From positions 22,297 through 86,296 of the forward strand of contig JANNFI010000064.1 of assembly GCA_031379665.1 (NCBI GenBank): a stretch of 64,000 nucleotides of DNA. The letters run 5' to 3'. Numbering within the stretch: position 1 is the stretch's first letter; each line of letters starts with the position of its first letter. Below, one piece after another: positions 42,200 through 49,369 of the stretch. Origin of the DNA: SZUA-254 sp031379665. GTDB taxonomy: Bacteria > Bacteroidota > Ignavibacteria > UBA10030 > SZUA-254. The notes beneath the pieces are model-generated. The model was not told the DNA's origin, made no database searches, and saw nothing but the letters and a program-made list of their open reading frames with translations. The position numbers and the translations under genes were made by a program.

Positions 42200-42813
42200 G
42201 GCGTTTTCCGTTCCGCGAGCAGCCTGGCGTTGTCTCTCAGCTCGTCCATCGCGCCTGTGCTGTCGCTGTCGTAATACCCCCTGATGGAACCCTTACGGTC
42301 GACGAGCACGAACTTCGGGCTGTGGATGATGGCGTCGTCGCCCTCGGCCTCGAGGCCGAGATGAAATCCATTTTTCGTGAGGGAATAGATCTGTTCCCGG
42401 TCGCCGGTGAGGAACGTCCATCTGCCGGGCGCCGCTCCGTATCGTTCTCCGTAGGCGGCGAGGACTTCCGGTGTGTCGGTCGCGGGGTCGACGGAGAAGG
42501 AGACCAGATGAACATCGGGAAGGTCGCGGAGCTCCTCCTGCAGCCACGCCATCCTCCCGCTCATCATCGGGCAGATGCCCGCGCACGACGTGAAGATGAA
42601 ATCCACCACGGACACCCTCCCGTTGAACATCGCGTCGTCGACGGTCGAACCGGCTTCGTTCGTCAGGACAAACGGGGGGACGGTGCCGAGTTCGGGGAGG
42701 GTCGTCTTCCCGCCCCTGGCATTCGAGACGAGGAGCCACGCCGCCACCAGCACCAGTCCCGCGATGAGGGCGCCGAGGTACCATCGGATTCCCGGATTTC
42801 CTGCCGGTTTCAT
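42196..42813 (-). CDS. SCO1/SenC copper chaperone
   Basis: A 205-residue membrane-anchored thioredoxin-fold protein that delivers copper to the CuA site of cytochrome oxidase. One N-terminal transmembrane helix (about 11-30) is followed by the SCO fold with the copper motif FTSCAGICP (Cys77, Cys81) and the conserved distal His (AIIHSPKFVLVD). VSFSVDPATDTPEVL is a family signature. Both copper cysteines and the His are intact. It sits between the ABC exporter genes and DUF420, with ATGA overlaps on both sides. Confidence 0.94.
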   Translation of the reverse strand: MKPAGNPGIRWYLGALIAGLVLVAAWLLVSNARGGKTTLPELGTVPPFVLTNEAGSTVDDAMFNGRVSVVDFIFTSCAGICPMMSGRMAWLQEELRDLPDVHLVSFSVDPATDTPEVLAAYGERYGAAPGRWTFLTGDREQIYSLTKNGFHLGLEAEGDDAIIHSPKFVLVDRKGSIRGYYDSDSTGAMDELRDNARLLAERKTP

Positions 42814-43643
42814 GTCCGGCGAGTCCTGGTCGATGCCGCCGAGAGGAAGATCATCACGACAGAAAATAGTGAAATGACAAGGAGATTGAAAGGGAGGGAA
42901 AGGACCTCGTGCGGCGTGTGCGTTGACCCGAGGTAGAGGGCCTGCCGGAACGCGGACATCCCGTAATAGAGGGGGTTGAGCAGAATGACGATCTCAATCC
43001 AGGCGGCCGCGCCCTTGATCGGGAACAGCGCCCCGGAGAGGAGCCAGAGCGGAACGAGGACCAGGTTCATCACGGCATGGAACCCCTGGGTGGTGTCCAT
43101 CCGCCAGGCGATCAGAAACCCAAGGCCCGCCAGCCCGACAGCGAGGACTGCCAACGACGCGATGGACGCGAGGAGGCCCTGAAACGTCATCCCGATTCCG
43201 AGGACCGGCACGAGCAACAGCAGCATGAGGGCCTGAATGAGGGCGAGCGTCGCCGCGCCGATGATCTTTCCGGTGGCGATGCTGATCCGGGAGACGGGTG
43301 CCACGAGAACCCCCTGGAGAAATCCGGAGTGCCGGTCTTCGATGACGGAGATCGAGGCGAAGATGGCTGTGAAAAGCATCGTCAGGACAATGGTGCCGGG
43401 GAAATAAAACTCGAGGTAGGATATCTGCGGCTGGTCGGGTGGATAGGAGAAGGACCGGTTGAACCCCGAGCCGATGACGATCCAGAAGATGAGGGGGGAG
43501 CCGATGAAGCCGGCGAGCCGGGCCGGTTGTCGCAGGAAGTGGACGAGTTCGCGTTTACAAAGTATTCCCGCGCCCGCCGGAAATTTCCTGGCCGTCGTCG
43601 TTGCCACACCAGGCCGTCCGGCGCCGGATGGAAGAGCGCTCAT
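42810..43643 (-). CDS. ABC-2 type transporter permease
   Basis: A 277-residue permease with six hydrophobic segments of the ABC-2 type (LVHFLRQPARLAGFIGSPLI, FPGTIVLTMLFTAIFAS, LLLLVPVLGIGMTFQGLLAS, VLVPLWLLSGALFPI). It pairs with the ATPase encoded directly upstream, overlapping by ATGA. The start at 43643 removes a 49-residue extension lying inside the ATPase gene. The position inside the oxidase operon, before SCO1, suggests export of something needed for oxidase assembly (heme, copper-related cargo or protein), as with NosFY; the cargo is unknown. Confidence 0.88.
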   Translation of the reverse strand: MSALPSGAGRPGVATTTARKFPAGAGILCKRELVHFLRQPARLAGFIGSPLIFWIVIGSGFNRSFSYPPDQPQISYLEFYFPGTIVLTMLFTAIFASISVIEDRHSGFLQGVLVAPVSRISIATGKIIGAATLALIQALMLLLLVPVLGIGMTFQGLLASIASLAVLAVGLAGLGFLIAWRMDTTQGFHAVMNLVLVPLWLLSGALFPIKGAAAWIEIVILLNPLYYGMSAFRQALYLGSTHTPHEVLSLPFNLLVISLFSVVMIFLSAASTRTRRT

Positions 43644-44644
43644 GCGTCGCCTCCTGTCCCGGTCCTGAACCGGTGCCCCGTTCTCTTCACGTACACATCC
43701 CCGATCGACGGCCGCGAAAGCTGCACCATGTCCACGGTACCCTCGTAAGCCCGGAGGAGTTCGGGGAGGAGGGATGACGCGTTGTCGCACTCCACCCTGA
43801 CGACGTCGTCGATCCGATAGATCGGCAGGTCGAATTTCCCGGAGAGGGCAGCCATCAGCTTTTCCGGCTCGGTGCTCCGCATCGTGATGAGCTCGCGGCC
43901 CACCCCGGTCTTCAACTCGGCGGGCGTGCCTTTCGCCACGATGGACCCCTCGTCCAGGATCAGGAGTCCGTCGCAGGTCTCCGCCTCTTCGAGGATGTGG
44001 GTCGTGTAGACGATCGTTGTGCCGGCGTCCCGCTGGTGGCTCCGCAGGAGTTCGAGGAACTCCAGTCGCGCGGTCGGGTCGAGGCCCGTCGTGGGCTCGT
44101 CCATCAGCAGTATCCTGGGCGAGTGGAGGAGCGCCTTCGCCAGTTCGACCCGGCGCTGGAGGCCTCCGGAGAGGGTTTCGACGACATCGCCGGAGCGATC
44201 GGCGAGGCCGAGTCGCCCCAGAAGCTCGCCGGACTTCTCCGCGATAGAAGGCCCTGGCATTCCGTAGAGGCGCCCGTGACAGGTGAGGTTTTCCCTGACC
44301 GTGAGTTTCTTGTCGAGCGCCGCGTTCTGGAAGACCACCCCGATCCAGGCCCGGATGTCGCGGAGTCTTCCGGCGGCGAGGTCCGTTTCGAAAAAGCTGA
44401 CGACGCCGGGAGCGGGTAGTGACGCCGTGGTAAGGGTGCGAAACAGGGTGCTCTTGCCGCTGCCGTTCGGGCCGAGGATGCAGAAGAAGTCGCCGGCGGG
44501 AACGTCGAAGGAAATCCCGCGGAGGGCGACCCGGGCGGCGCGTCCCTTCCCCGCGGCGGGATACTCGTAGGAGAGGTTACGGACGGAGAGCGCAAGGCCC
44601 TGGTCGGTCCCCGCGACGGTCGAAGCCGCTTCGGCGCTGCGCAT
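43640..44644 (-). CDS. ABC transporter ATP-binding protein
   Basis: A 334-residue ATPase of the CcmA/NosF/drug-export class. Walker A is LGPNGSGKSTLF, the Q-loop is GVVFQNAALDKKLTV, the signature is LSGGLQRRVELAKAL, and Walker B is ILLMDEPTTGLDPTA. The C-terminal 90 residues form an extra domain typical of ABC-2 exporters. It begins 20 bases after ctaB and overlaps the permease gene by ATGA, so the pair is one exporter made with the oxidase assembly genes. Confidence 0.92.
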   Translation of the reverse strand: MRSAEAASTVAGTDQGLALSVRNLSYEYPAAGKGRAARVALRGISFDVPAGDFFCILGPNGSGKSTLFRTLTTASLPAPGVVSFFETDLAAGRLRDIRAWIGVVFQNAALDKKLTVRENLTCHGRLYGMPGPSIAEKSGELLGRLGLADRSGDVVETLSGGLQRRVELAKALLHSPRILLMDEPTTGLDPTARLEFLELLRSHQRDAGTTIVYTTHILEEAETCDGLLILDEGSIVAKGTPAELKTGVGRELITMRSTEPEKLMAALSGKFDLPIYRIDDVVRVECDNASSLLPELLRAYEGTVDMVQLSRPSIGDVYVKRTGHRFRTGTGGDA

Positions 44645-44664
44645 GACAGGGGGTCCTGGTGCCG

Positions 44665-45597
44665 TCAGAAGGAGTCCGCGGAAATCCCGATCATCAGAAG
44701 GGGGAGGTAGATCAGGGAGGCGAAGAAAAGACGGCGGGCCAGCACGTTCATCGTCTTCTGCTGTTCCTCGGACTGGGTGGCGCGAACGCTCCGGAGAAAC
44801 CTCCAGGAAAGGAGAAGCATTCCTCCTCCGAGGACGAAGGCGAGGACCGCCGCCGCCGCGCCCGCCATCCCGGAACCGTAGATGGCCGCCGGGAGGAGAA
44901 CGAGGGCGGTCGAGTAACCAACCATCCTGCGGCCGGTCCGGACGCCGGTGGTGTCCCGCACCGTCAGGATGGCGTACGCTGCCCGGGCGTAATCTTTCCG
45001 GTAGAGCCAGGCCAGCGAATAGAAATGGGGCATCTGCCAGGCGAAGAGGATCAGAAAGAGTATCACCGCCTCCACGCCGACGTCGTTCCTCACCACCGTC
45101 CAGCCGATCACCGGGGGGAGGGCGCCGGGAATGCCTCCGATAAAGGTGGCCGCGGGCGTGTACCGCTTAAGCGGCGTGTAAAGGAAGAGGTATGATGCGG
45201 ATGTCACGAACGCCGTCATCCCGGAGAGAAAATTTCCGGCCGTAAAGAGAAGGACGATGCCCACGACCGAGAGCGTCGAGCCGAGGACGAGGGCCTCACC
45301 CGGAATGATGCGCAACGCGGGGAGTGGCCGGCGCTCGGTCCGTTTCATCAGGGCATCCTCCCGCCGTTCGATGTACTGGTTCAGAGCGCCCGCGCCGCCT
45401 CCGACCAGGAGTGTTCCGGCGAATACGACAAGGAAGGGCTTCAGCTCGTATGTGCCGGCCTGCGCGAGGTACGTCCCGAAGATCGCCGTGAGGACTGAGA
45501 GGCCCGTGAGTTCCGGTTTCATCAGCGAGACGTAATCGACGGCGCGGATGGCGAGGCGTCCGAGCGGCCTGTCGATGGCCTTCACACCCGTCGTCAT
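44665..45597 (-). CDS. ctaB: Protoheme IX farnesyltransferase (heme O synthase)
   Basis: A 310-residue UbiA-family membrane enzyme with about nine transmembrane segments, attaching a farnesyl group to heme B. The prenyl-diphosphate motif reads ALNQYIERREDALMKRTERR followed by PLP, and the second loop is FIGGIPGALPPVIGW, typical of CtaB/CyoE. Its product, heme O, is the substrate of CtaA encoded directly upstream; the two genes overlap by ATGA. Confidence 0.94.
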   Translation of the reverse strand: MTTGVKAIDRPLGRLAIRAVDYVSLMKPELTGLSVLTAIFGTYLAQAGTYELKPFLVVFAGTLLVGGGAGALNQYIERREDALMKRTERRPLPALRIIPGEALVLGSTLSVVGIVLLFTAGNFLSGMTAFVTSASYLFLYTPLKRYTPAATFIGGIPGALPPVIGWTVVRNDVGVEAVILFLILFAWQMPHFYSLAWLYRKDYARAAYAILTVRDTTGVRTGRRMVGYSTALVLLPAAIYGSGMAGAAAAVLAFVLGGGMLLLSWRFLRSVRATQSEEQQKTMNVLARRLFFASLIYLPLLMIGISADSF

Positions 45598-46637
45598 ATG
45601 ATTGCCTCACGAATCCTGGCACCGGCGGGGACCCGCCCAAACCCGGACATCCTGTGGGTGTGCAACGCCGAGAGCACGCAAATCGCGAGTACAAGGGCGC
45701 CGTTCGCGACGTGGGCGGTGGTGACGTCGATCGCCTTCGAGCTGAGGACGGTGTAGGCCCCGAGCGTCACCTGGAGGAGCGTAAGGATTGCGAGGACGAC
45801 TCCAAGGGTCCGTAGGCGCGATCCACGGGACGACGACCAGAAGAGGCGATGGGCCGTCCAGAGCATCACGATGCCGGTCAGAATCCCCCAGTACCGGTGG
45901 AGGAGATGGATCGTGACTTGCGTGGCCGTGACGGGGCCGTCGGCGGCGATCCGGATGTCGCTGTCGATGAGGGACTGAGTGTAACCCGCGAGGTCCCCCG
46001 GCGAGAGCGACGGCGCGATTCGGCCGTAGGCCAGGGGAAAGTCGGGGACCACGAGACCCGAGGCCGTGTGGCGCATCACGGCGCCGAGGATCAACTGGAT
46101 CCAGACCATCGCCGCAGCCACCACCGTCAGCGTCATTGGGGAACCGTGGGCGGAAATCCCCTCCGCGGGCAGAACGGCGGGTTGATCGGACCACCACTTC
46201 GACGTGAACAGACAGATTGCGGCGATTGTCGCGAAAAAGGTCTGGGCCAGTGTGGCGTGGGCGACTGAGACCGGGGTCGGCAGCAGGAAGAGGACGGTGA
46301 TGCCTCCCAGGACACCCTGGACGACAACCGCCGCGAGCGCGGCCGCGCTGAGATTGCGGAGCCAGCGGCGCTCTTCTTTCCTCCAGACCCAGATCGTGAG
46401 GATCACCGTGAGAAGGCCGACGACGCTCGCGATCATCCGGTGTGAGTGCTCATAGAAGATTCCGCCGACCATCTCATCGAGAGGGTAGGCGAACATGAAG
46501 TGGCCGTAGGTGTTCGGCCAGTCGGGAACGGAGAGCCCCGACTGCGTCGACGTCACCAGTGCCCCGGCGACGATCAGGAGGAAGGTCGAAAGCGCGGTGA
46601 AGAGGGCGAAGCGATGCAGCCCCCGCCGGTAGGTCAT
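45594..46637 (-). CDS. ctaA: Heme A synthase (COX15/CtaA)
   Basis: A 347-residue, eight-helix membrane enzyme oxidising heme O to heme A. The heme-ligating histidines sit in the family contexts FYEHSHRMIASVVG, VSVAHATLAQTFF, MRHTASGLVVPDFP and LLHRYWGI. VTSTQSGLSVPDWPNTYGH is the usual first loop. Presence of ctaA and ctaB shows that the operon encodes an aa3-type (heme A) oxidase. The start overlaps the coxB stop (ATGA). Confidence 0.94.
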   Translation of the reverse strand: MTYRRGLHRFALFTALSTFLLIVAGALVTSTQSGLSVPDWPNTYGHFMFAYPLDEMVGGIFYEHSHRMIASVVGLLTVILTIWVWRKEERRWLRNLSAAALAAVVVQGVLGGITVLFLLPTPVSVAHATLAQTFFATIAAICLFTSKWWSDQPAVLPAEGISAHGSPMTLTVVAAAMVWIQLILGAVMRHTASGLVVPDFPLAYGRIAPSLSPGDLAGYTQSLIDSDIRIAADGPVTATQVTIHLLHRYWGILTGIVMLWTAHRLFWSSSRGSRLRTLGVVLAILTLLQVTLGAYTVLSSKAIDVTTAHVANGALVLAICVLSALHTHRMSGFGRVPAGARIREAII

Positions 46638-47986
46638 TGCACGACGTCCCCGGCTGGTGAGGTCACGGCCTGGTCGGAGGTTTCTTCAGGCGCTCCATAC
46701 TGTTCCCTGACCGCCGCGGACTGCTCGTCGAACCACGCCTGGAAATCCTCGGGTTTCTGGACCTCGATATATCCCCGCATCCTGTAGTGGCCAAGTCCGC
46801 AGAGTTGGGCGCAGGCGATCTCCGTGGGGGATGCCGGAGCGACCGCGATAGAGGTTTTTCCCGCCGCCGCTGCCTTCGAAATGACCTCCTCGGTGAGATA
46901 GTCGCCCGTTGCGGCTATGGCTGAACCATCTGCCGCGTCGAGGGATTCGATCACGATCCATGGGTCGATGTTGGACTTGATCCGGGCTTTCACGGTGGTC
47001 ACTCCAGCCGCGAGGAGCGCAGTGACGGCCTCTTCACTCAAGGTCTCGTGCGCCGGGAGGATTTCCGCACCGTCCGTCCCGGTGGTGGATTCCGTGACGA
47101 TGTAGCGGTCGAGGTTCGCGATGGGCCTGGCCCTGACCGATGTCACTCCGGCCTCCACGAGGCTCGCAACGTTGTCGGTTGTGAGCTCATCCCCGGCGGA
47201 GAGCACCGTGGCGCCTTCGGCGTCGGTGACGTCGTCCATCAGGATGTGCCCCTCGTGAGACCCGCCGCCGGCGATGGAGATGTCGGCAGCCGCCGGGAGC
47301 GAAAACGCCCTCACCGATGCGACGACGTCCTCCACCGAGAATGACGACGCCATCTCGCCGCGGATCTCGAGGCTTGTCCTGGTCGGCACGAACCAGACCG
47401 GGATGCTCATTCCGGGGATCGCGTCCTGTTTCACCCTGTAAGCGGTGAGGTTCAATCCGTGGATGACGTCTTTCGAGCTGAGGTAGATGATGACCGGTTT
47501 GCCGACCGGGAGGTTCAACTGATTGATGGTGGCGATGTCGTCGATGGCCGCCGGATCGGTCCTGTCGATCCCCAGGGGGTTGTCGGTCCCGACGAGCCCG
47601 ATCGAGGTCTTCCCGAAGACGCCGTCGGCGCCCGGGTAATGGATGTTCCAGGCGAACTGCTCGGCGACGATCCTGACGACCGTCGAGCCTTCCTCCGACG
47701 GGAATGCGTCGACGCGCTCCGACCACATCGGGATCGAGAACACGACGAGGAGAACCGCCTCGACGACGAGGACTGCCGCCTCGATGTACGTGGACACGTG
47801 GTTCGTCACGCCGTGGTAATTTGCCGTCTTCCGCTTCGAGCTCCGGAAACGGTACAGGGTGACCACGAAATACAATCCCCACCCGATGAAGAGGGCGAAC
47901 ATGATCCAGTGGACGATCCCGATCAGGTTGTCGATCTGTGGACCGTGCGCCGATCCGTCGGGAGGGAGGCCGAGGTATTTTTCCAT
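46634..47986 (-). CDS. coxB: Cytochrome c oxidase subunit II with a repeat insertion in the CuA domain
   Basis: A 450-residue subunit II, much longer than the usual 220-350. Two transmembrane helices (about 22-45 and 66-87) are followed by the CuA cupredoxin domain. One copper ligand is His176 (SKDVIHGLNL) and the rest are Cys392, Cys396, His400 and Met403 (CAQLCGLGHYRM). Normally about 35 residues separate the first His from the first Cys; here there are 216. The additional 180 residues (about 205-388) contain three 47-residue repeats. All copper ligands are kept, so it should still accept electrons from cytochrome c. The ATG at 47986 shares a base with the preceding TAA. Confidence 0.93.
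   Translation of the reverse strand: MEKYLGLPPDGSAHGPQIDNLIGIVHWIMFALFIGWGLYFVVTLYRFRSSKRKTANYHGVTNHVSTYIEAAVLVVEAVLLVVFSIPMWSERVDAFPSEEGSTVVRIVAEQFAWNIHYPGADGVFGKTSIGLVGTDNPLGIDRTDPAAIDDIATINQLNLPVGKPVIIYLSSKDVIHGLNLTAYRVKQDAIPGMSIPVWFVPTRTSLEIRGEMASSFSVEDVVASVRAFSLPAAADISIAGGGSHEGHILMDDVTDAEGATVLSAGDELTTDNVASLVEAGVTSVRARPIANLDRYIVTESTTGTDGAEILPAHETLSEEAVTALLAAGVTTVKARIKSNIDPWIVIESLDAADGSAIAATGDYLTEEVISKAAAAGKTSIAVAPASPTEIACAQLCGLGHYRMRGYIEVQKPEDFQAWFDEQSAAVREQYGAPEETSDQAVTSPAGDVVQ
46823..47251 (-). repeat. Three 47-residue repeats inside subunit II
   Basis: Residues 246-292, 294-340 and 342-388 of CoxB align at a 48-residue period. Each has a Y/H/W-I-x start, a D-A-x-G-x-x-I/V-L segment, a short x-L-T/S-E-E turn, and (in the first two) A-G-V-T-x-V-x-A-R. 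The pattern resembles the beta-hammerhead-like segments of RNA polymerase beta-prime. They lie between the Met/Val strand of the CuA fold and the copper Cys loop. Confidence 0.8.
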
Positions 47987-48249
47987 TACGAAGCTCCTTG
48001 TTCGGTGTTGGATGCGGTGGCCAGGGCGTCCGCGTCGTGTTGTTTGGTCTTCCGGCCGATCGAGACAAAGAGAGCGACGAATCCGGTCAGGACGAAACCG
48101 GTGATTCCGATCATCGCCAGGATGGCCTTGTTCATTCCGTCGATGAGTGGTCCCTGGGCCTGCCCGAAACAGCTGGGGCAGGAAGAGGCCGTGGTCGCGA
48201 CTGCGATGAGGCACAGGATGACGGCGGCGAATCGATGGAGGGGGTTCAT
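47986..48249 (-). CDS. Small membrane protein of the oxidase operon, CPxCFG type
   Basis: An 87-residue protein: a hydrophobic N-terminus ending before Ser-Cys-Pro-Ser-Cys-Phe-Gly (Cys24, Cys27), one transmembrane helix (about 41-64, ILAMIGITGFVLTGFVALFV) and a charged cytoplasmic tail. Small proteins with a C-P-x-C-F-G start are often seen beside cox genes in related phyla, but no function is known to me. The two cysteines, probably periplasmic, could bind copper or heme or form a disulfide. Its TAA overlaps the coxB ATG (TAATG). Confidence 0.75.
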   Translation of the reverse strand: MNPLHRFAAVILCLIAVATTASSCPSCFGQAQGPLIDGMNKAILAMIGITGFVLTGFVALFVSIGRKTKQHDADALATASNTEQGAS

Positions 48250-48461
48250 CGGCCGCCCGCCCCCCTCAGATCCCGGGTCTTCCTGGCGAACCGGACAGCG
48301 TACACAGCCATTCCGGCGGCACAGCAGAGGCTCGCAATGGCGGAGAGCAGCCAGACGACTCCGCCGCCCCGAAGAAAAGCGTCGGTGAGCCAGGCGCCGA
48401 AACCGATCGCGAACGCGGTCGAAATGACGATAAAGAGGATATGGAACGCTCTAAGGGACAT
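48246..48461 (-). CDS. Small two-helix membrane protein of the oxidase operon
   Basis: A 71-residue protein with two hydrophobic segments (about 5-28 and 33-55) and a basic C-terminus (FARKTRDLRG). The start MSLRAFHILFIVISTAFA resembles small uncharacterised proteins found beside cox genes elsewhere. It overlaps the subunit IV gene by 11 bases and the next gene by ATGA, so it is firmly inside the operon. It may be an accessory subunit or assembly factor; nothing in the sequence decides. Confidence 0.7.
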   Translation of the reverse strand: MSLRAFHILFIVISTAFAIGFGAWLTDAFLRGGGVVWLLSAIASLCCAAGMAVYAVRFARKTRDLRGAGGR

Positions 48462-48759
48462 TGTTATTGATGATCGGGTCCGAGGCGGCGAAGATCGGTA
48501 GCGACATCAGGACGACGAAAAATACCGCCGTGAGGATGAGCGAGGCGTAAATGATTTTCTTTTCGGAGATCAGGTGCATGAAGTAGGAGGCCACCAGCCC
48601 GCCCTTGATGCAGGCCACGATGAGCGCGACGATCACCGCGGAGGTGACGTCGAGGTGGAGGTACGAGATCGCAACGGTGACGAACGTCAGCGCCAGAAGG
48701 GCCACGAAAACCGCGATGTACGTGCGGACGTGCTTCTTGATGTCGTGTGAATCGTCCAT
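48451..48759 (-). CDS. Cytochrome c oxidase subunit IV family protein
   Basis: A 102-residue protein with three transmembrane helices of the bacterial subunit IV (CoxD/CtaF, prokaryotic COX4) family. HVRTYIAVFVALLALTFVTV, then VALIVACIKGGLVASYFMHL with the conserved K-G and F-M-H, and a final hydrophobic helix. AGGAGCG lies six bases before the ATG. It follows subunit III by nine bases and is a small stabilising subunit of the oxidase. Confidence 0.9.
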   Translation of the reverse strand: MDDSHDIKKHVRTYIAVFVALLALTFVTVAISYLHLDVTSAVIVALIVACIKGGLVASYFMHLISEKKIIYASLILTAVFFVVLMSLPIFAASDPIINNNVP

Positions 48760-48768
48760 GACGCGCTC

Positions 48769-49359
48769 CTATAATAGGTAAAGGACTGGGAAGAGGAAAA
48801 TCCAGACGAGGTCGACGAAATGCCAGTAGAGCCCCGCGACTTCGACGCGGTTCGTGAACCGTTCGGGGTCGGTTTTCCACATCCTGCTCCCGGGACCCCA
48901 CAGGTAGCCGTTGACGATCATTCCGCCGATAACGTGCAGGCCGTGAAGGCCTGTGAGCGTGAAGTAGATCGCGAAGAACGTGTTGTTCGCCGGGAAGAGG
49001 TGGTGTTCGAACTTCGCGGCGTACTCGATGCTCTTGATGATCAGGAAGCCGATCCCGAGGAGGAAGGTCAGCCCCATGTACATCCGGTACTTCGAAAACG
49101 CCTTCATCTTCAAGGAGGCCCACGACATCACCATCGTGATGCTCGAAGTGATCAGGACGACCGTATTGACCGTGGCCAGCGGCACGTTCAGGATGGCGCT
49201 CCCGTGGGGCCATTCCAGCGCCCCAACCCGCAGCAGGATGTACGTCGTGAAGAGGGCCCCGAAGAGCATCACCTCGGACGCCAGGAAGAGCCAGATCCCG
49301 AGTTTTGCGTTGTACAGGCCGGTGTCGGGCCTGGTATGGACGGTGTAGGGTATCTCCAT
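48769..49359 (-). CDS. coxC: Cytochrome c oxidase subunit III
   Basis: A 196-residue subunit III of the short five-helix form. LGIWLFLASEVMLFGALFTTY is the first helix; FTLTGLHGLHVIGGMIVNGY and the terminal VAGLYWHFVDLVWIFLFPVLYLL are typical, with the conserved H-F-V-D-x-V-W motif. The ATG at 49359 was chosen; the longer in-frame extension overlaps coxA and is arginine- and serine-rich. It begins ten bases after the coxA stop. Confidence 0.95.
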   Translation of the reverse strand: MEIPYTVHTRPDTGLYNAKLGIWLFLASEVMLFGALFTTYILLRVGALEWPHGSAILNVPLATVNTVVLITSSITMVMSWASLKMKAFSKYRMYMGLTFLLGIGFLIIKSIEYAAKFEHHLFPANNTFFAIYFTLTGLHGLHVIGGMIVNGYLWGPGSRMWKTDPERFTNRVEVAGLYWHFVDLVWIFLFPVLYLL

Positions 49360-49369
49360 GCTCGTACCG

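Noticed and set aside
46823..47374. The subunit II insertion being a frameshift or foreign insertion element
   Set aside because: The frame is continuous, the base composition matches the flanks, the copper ligands follow correctly on the far side, and no terminal or target-site repeats were seen.
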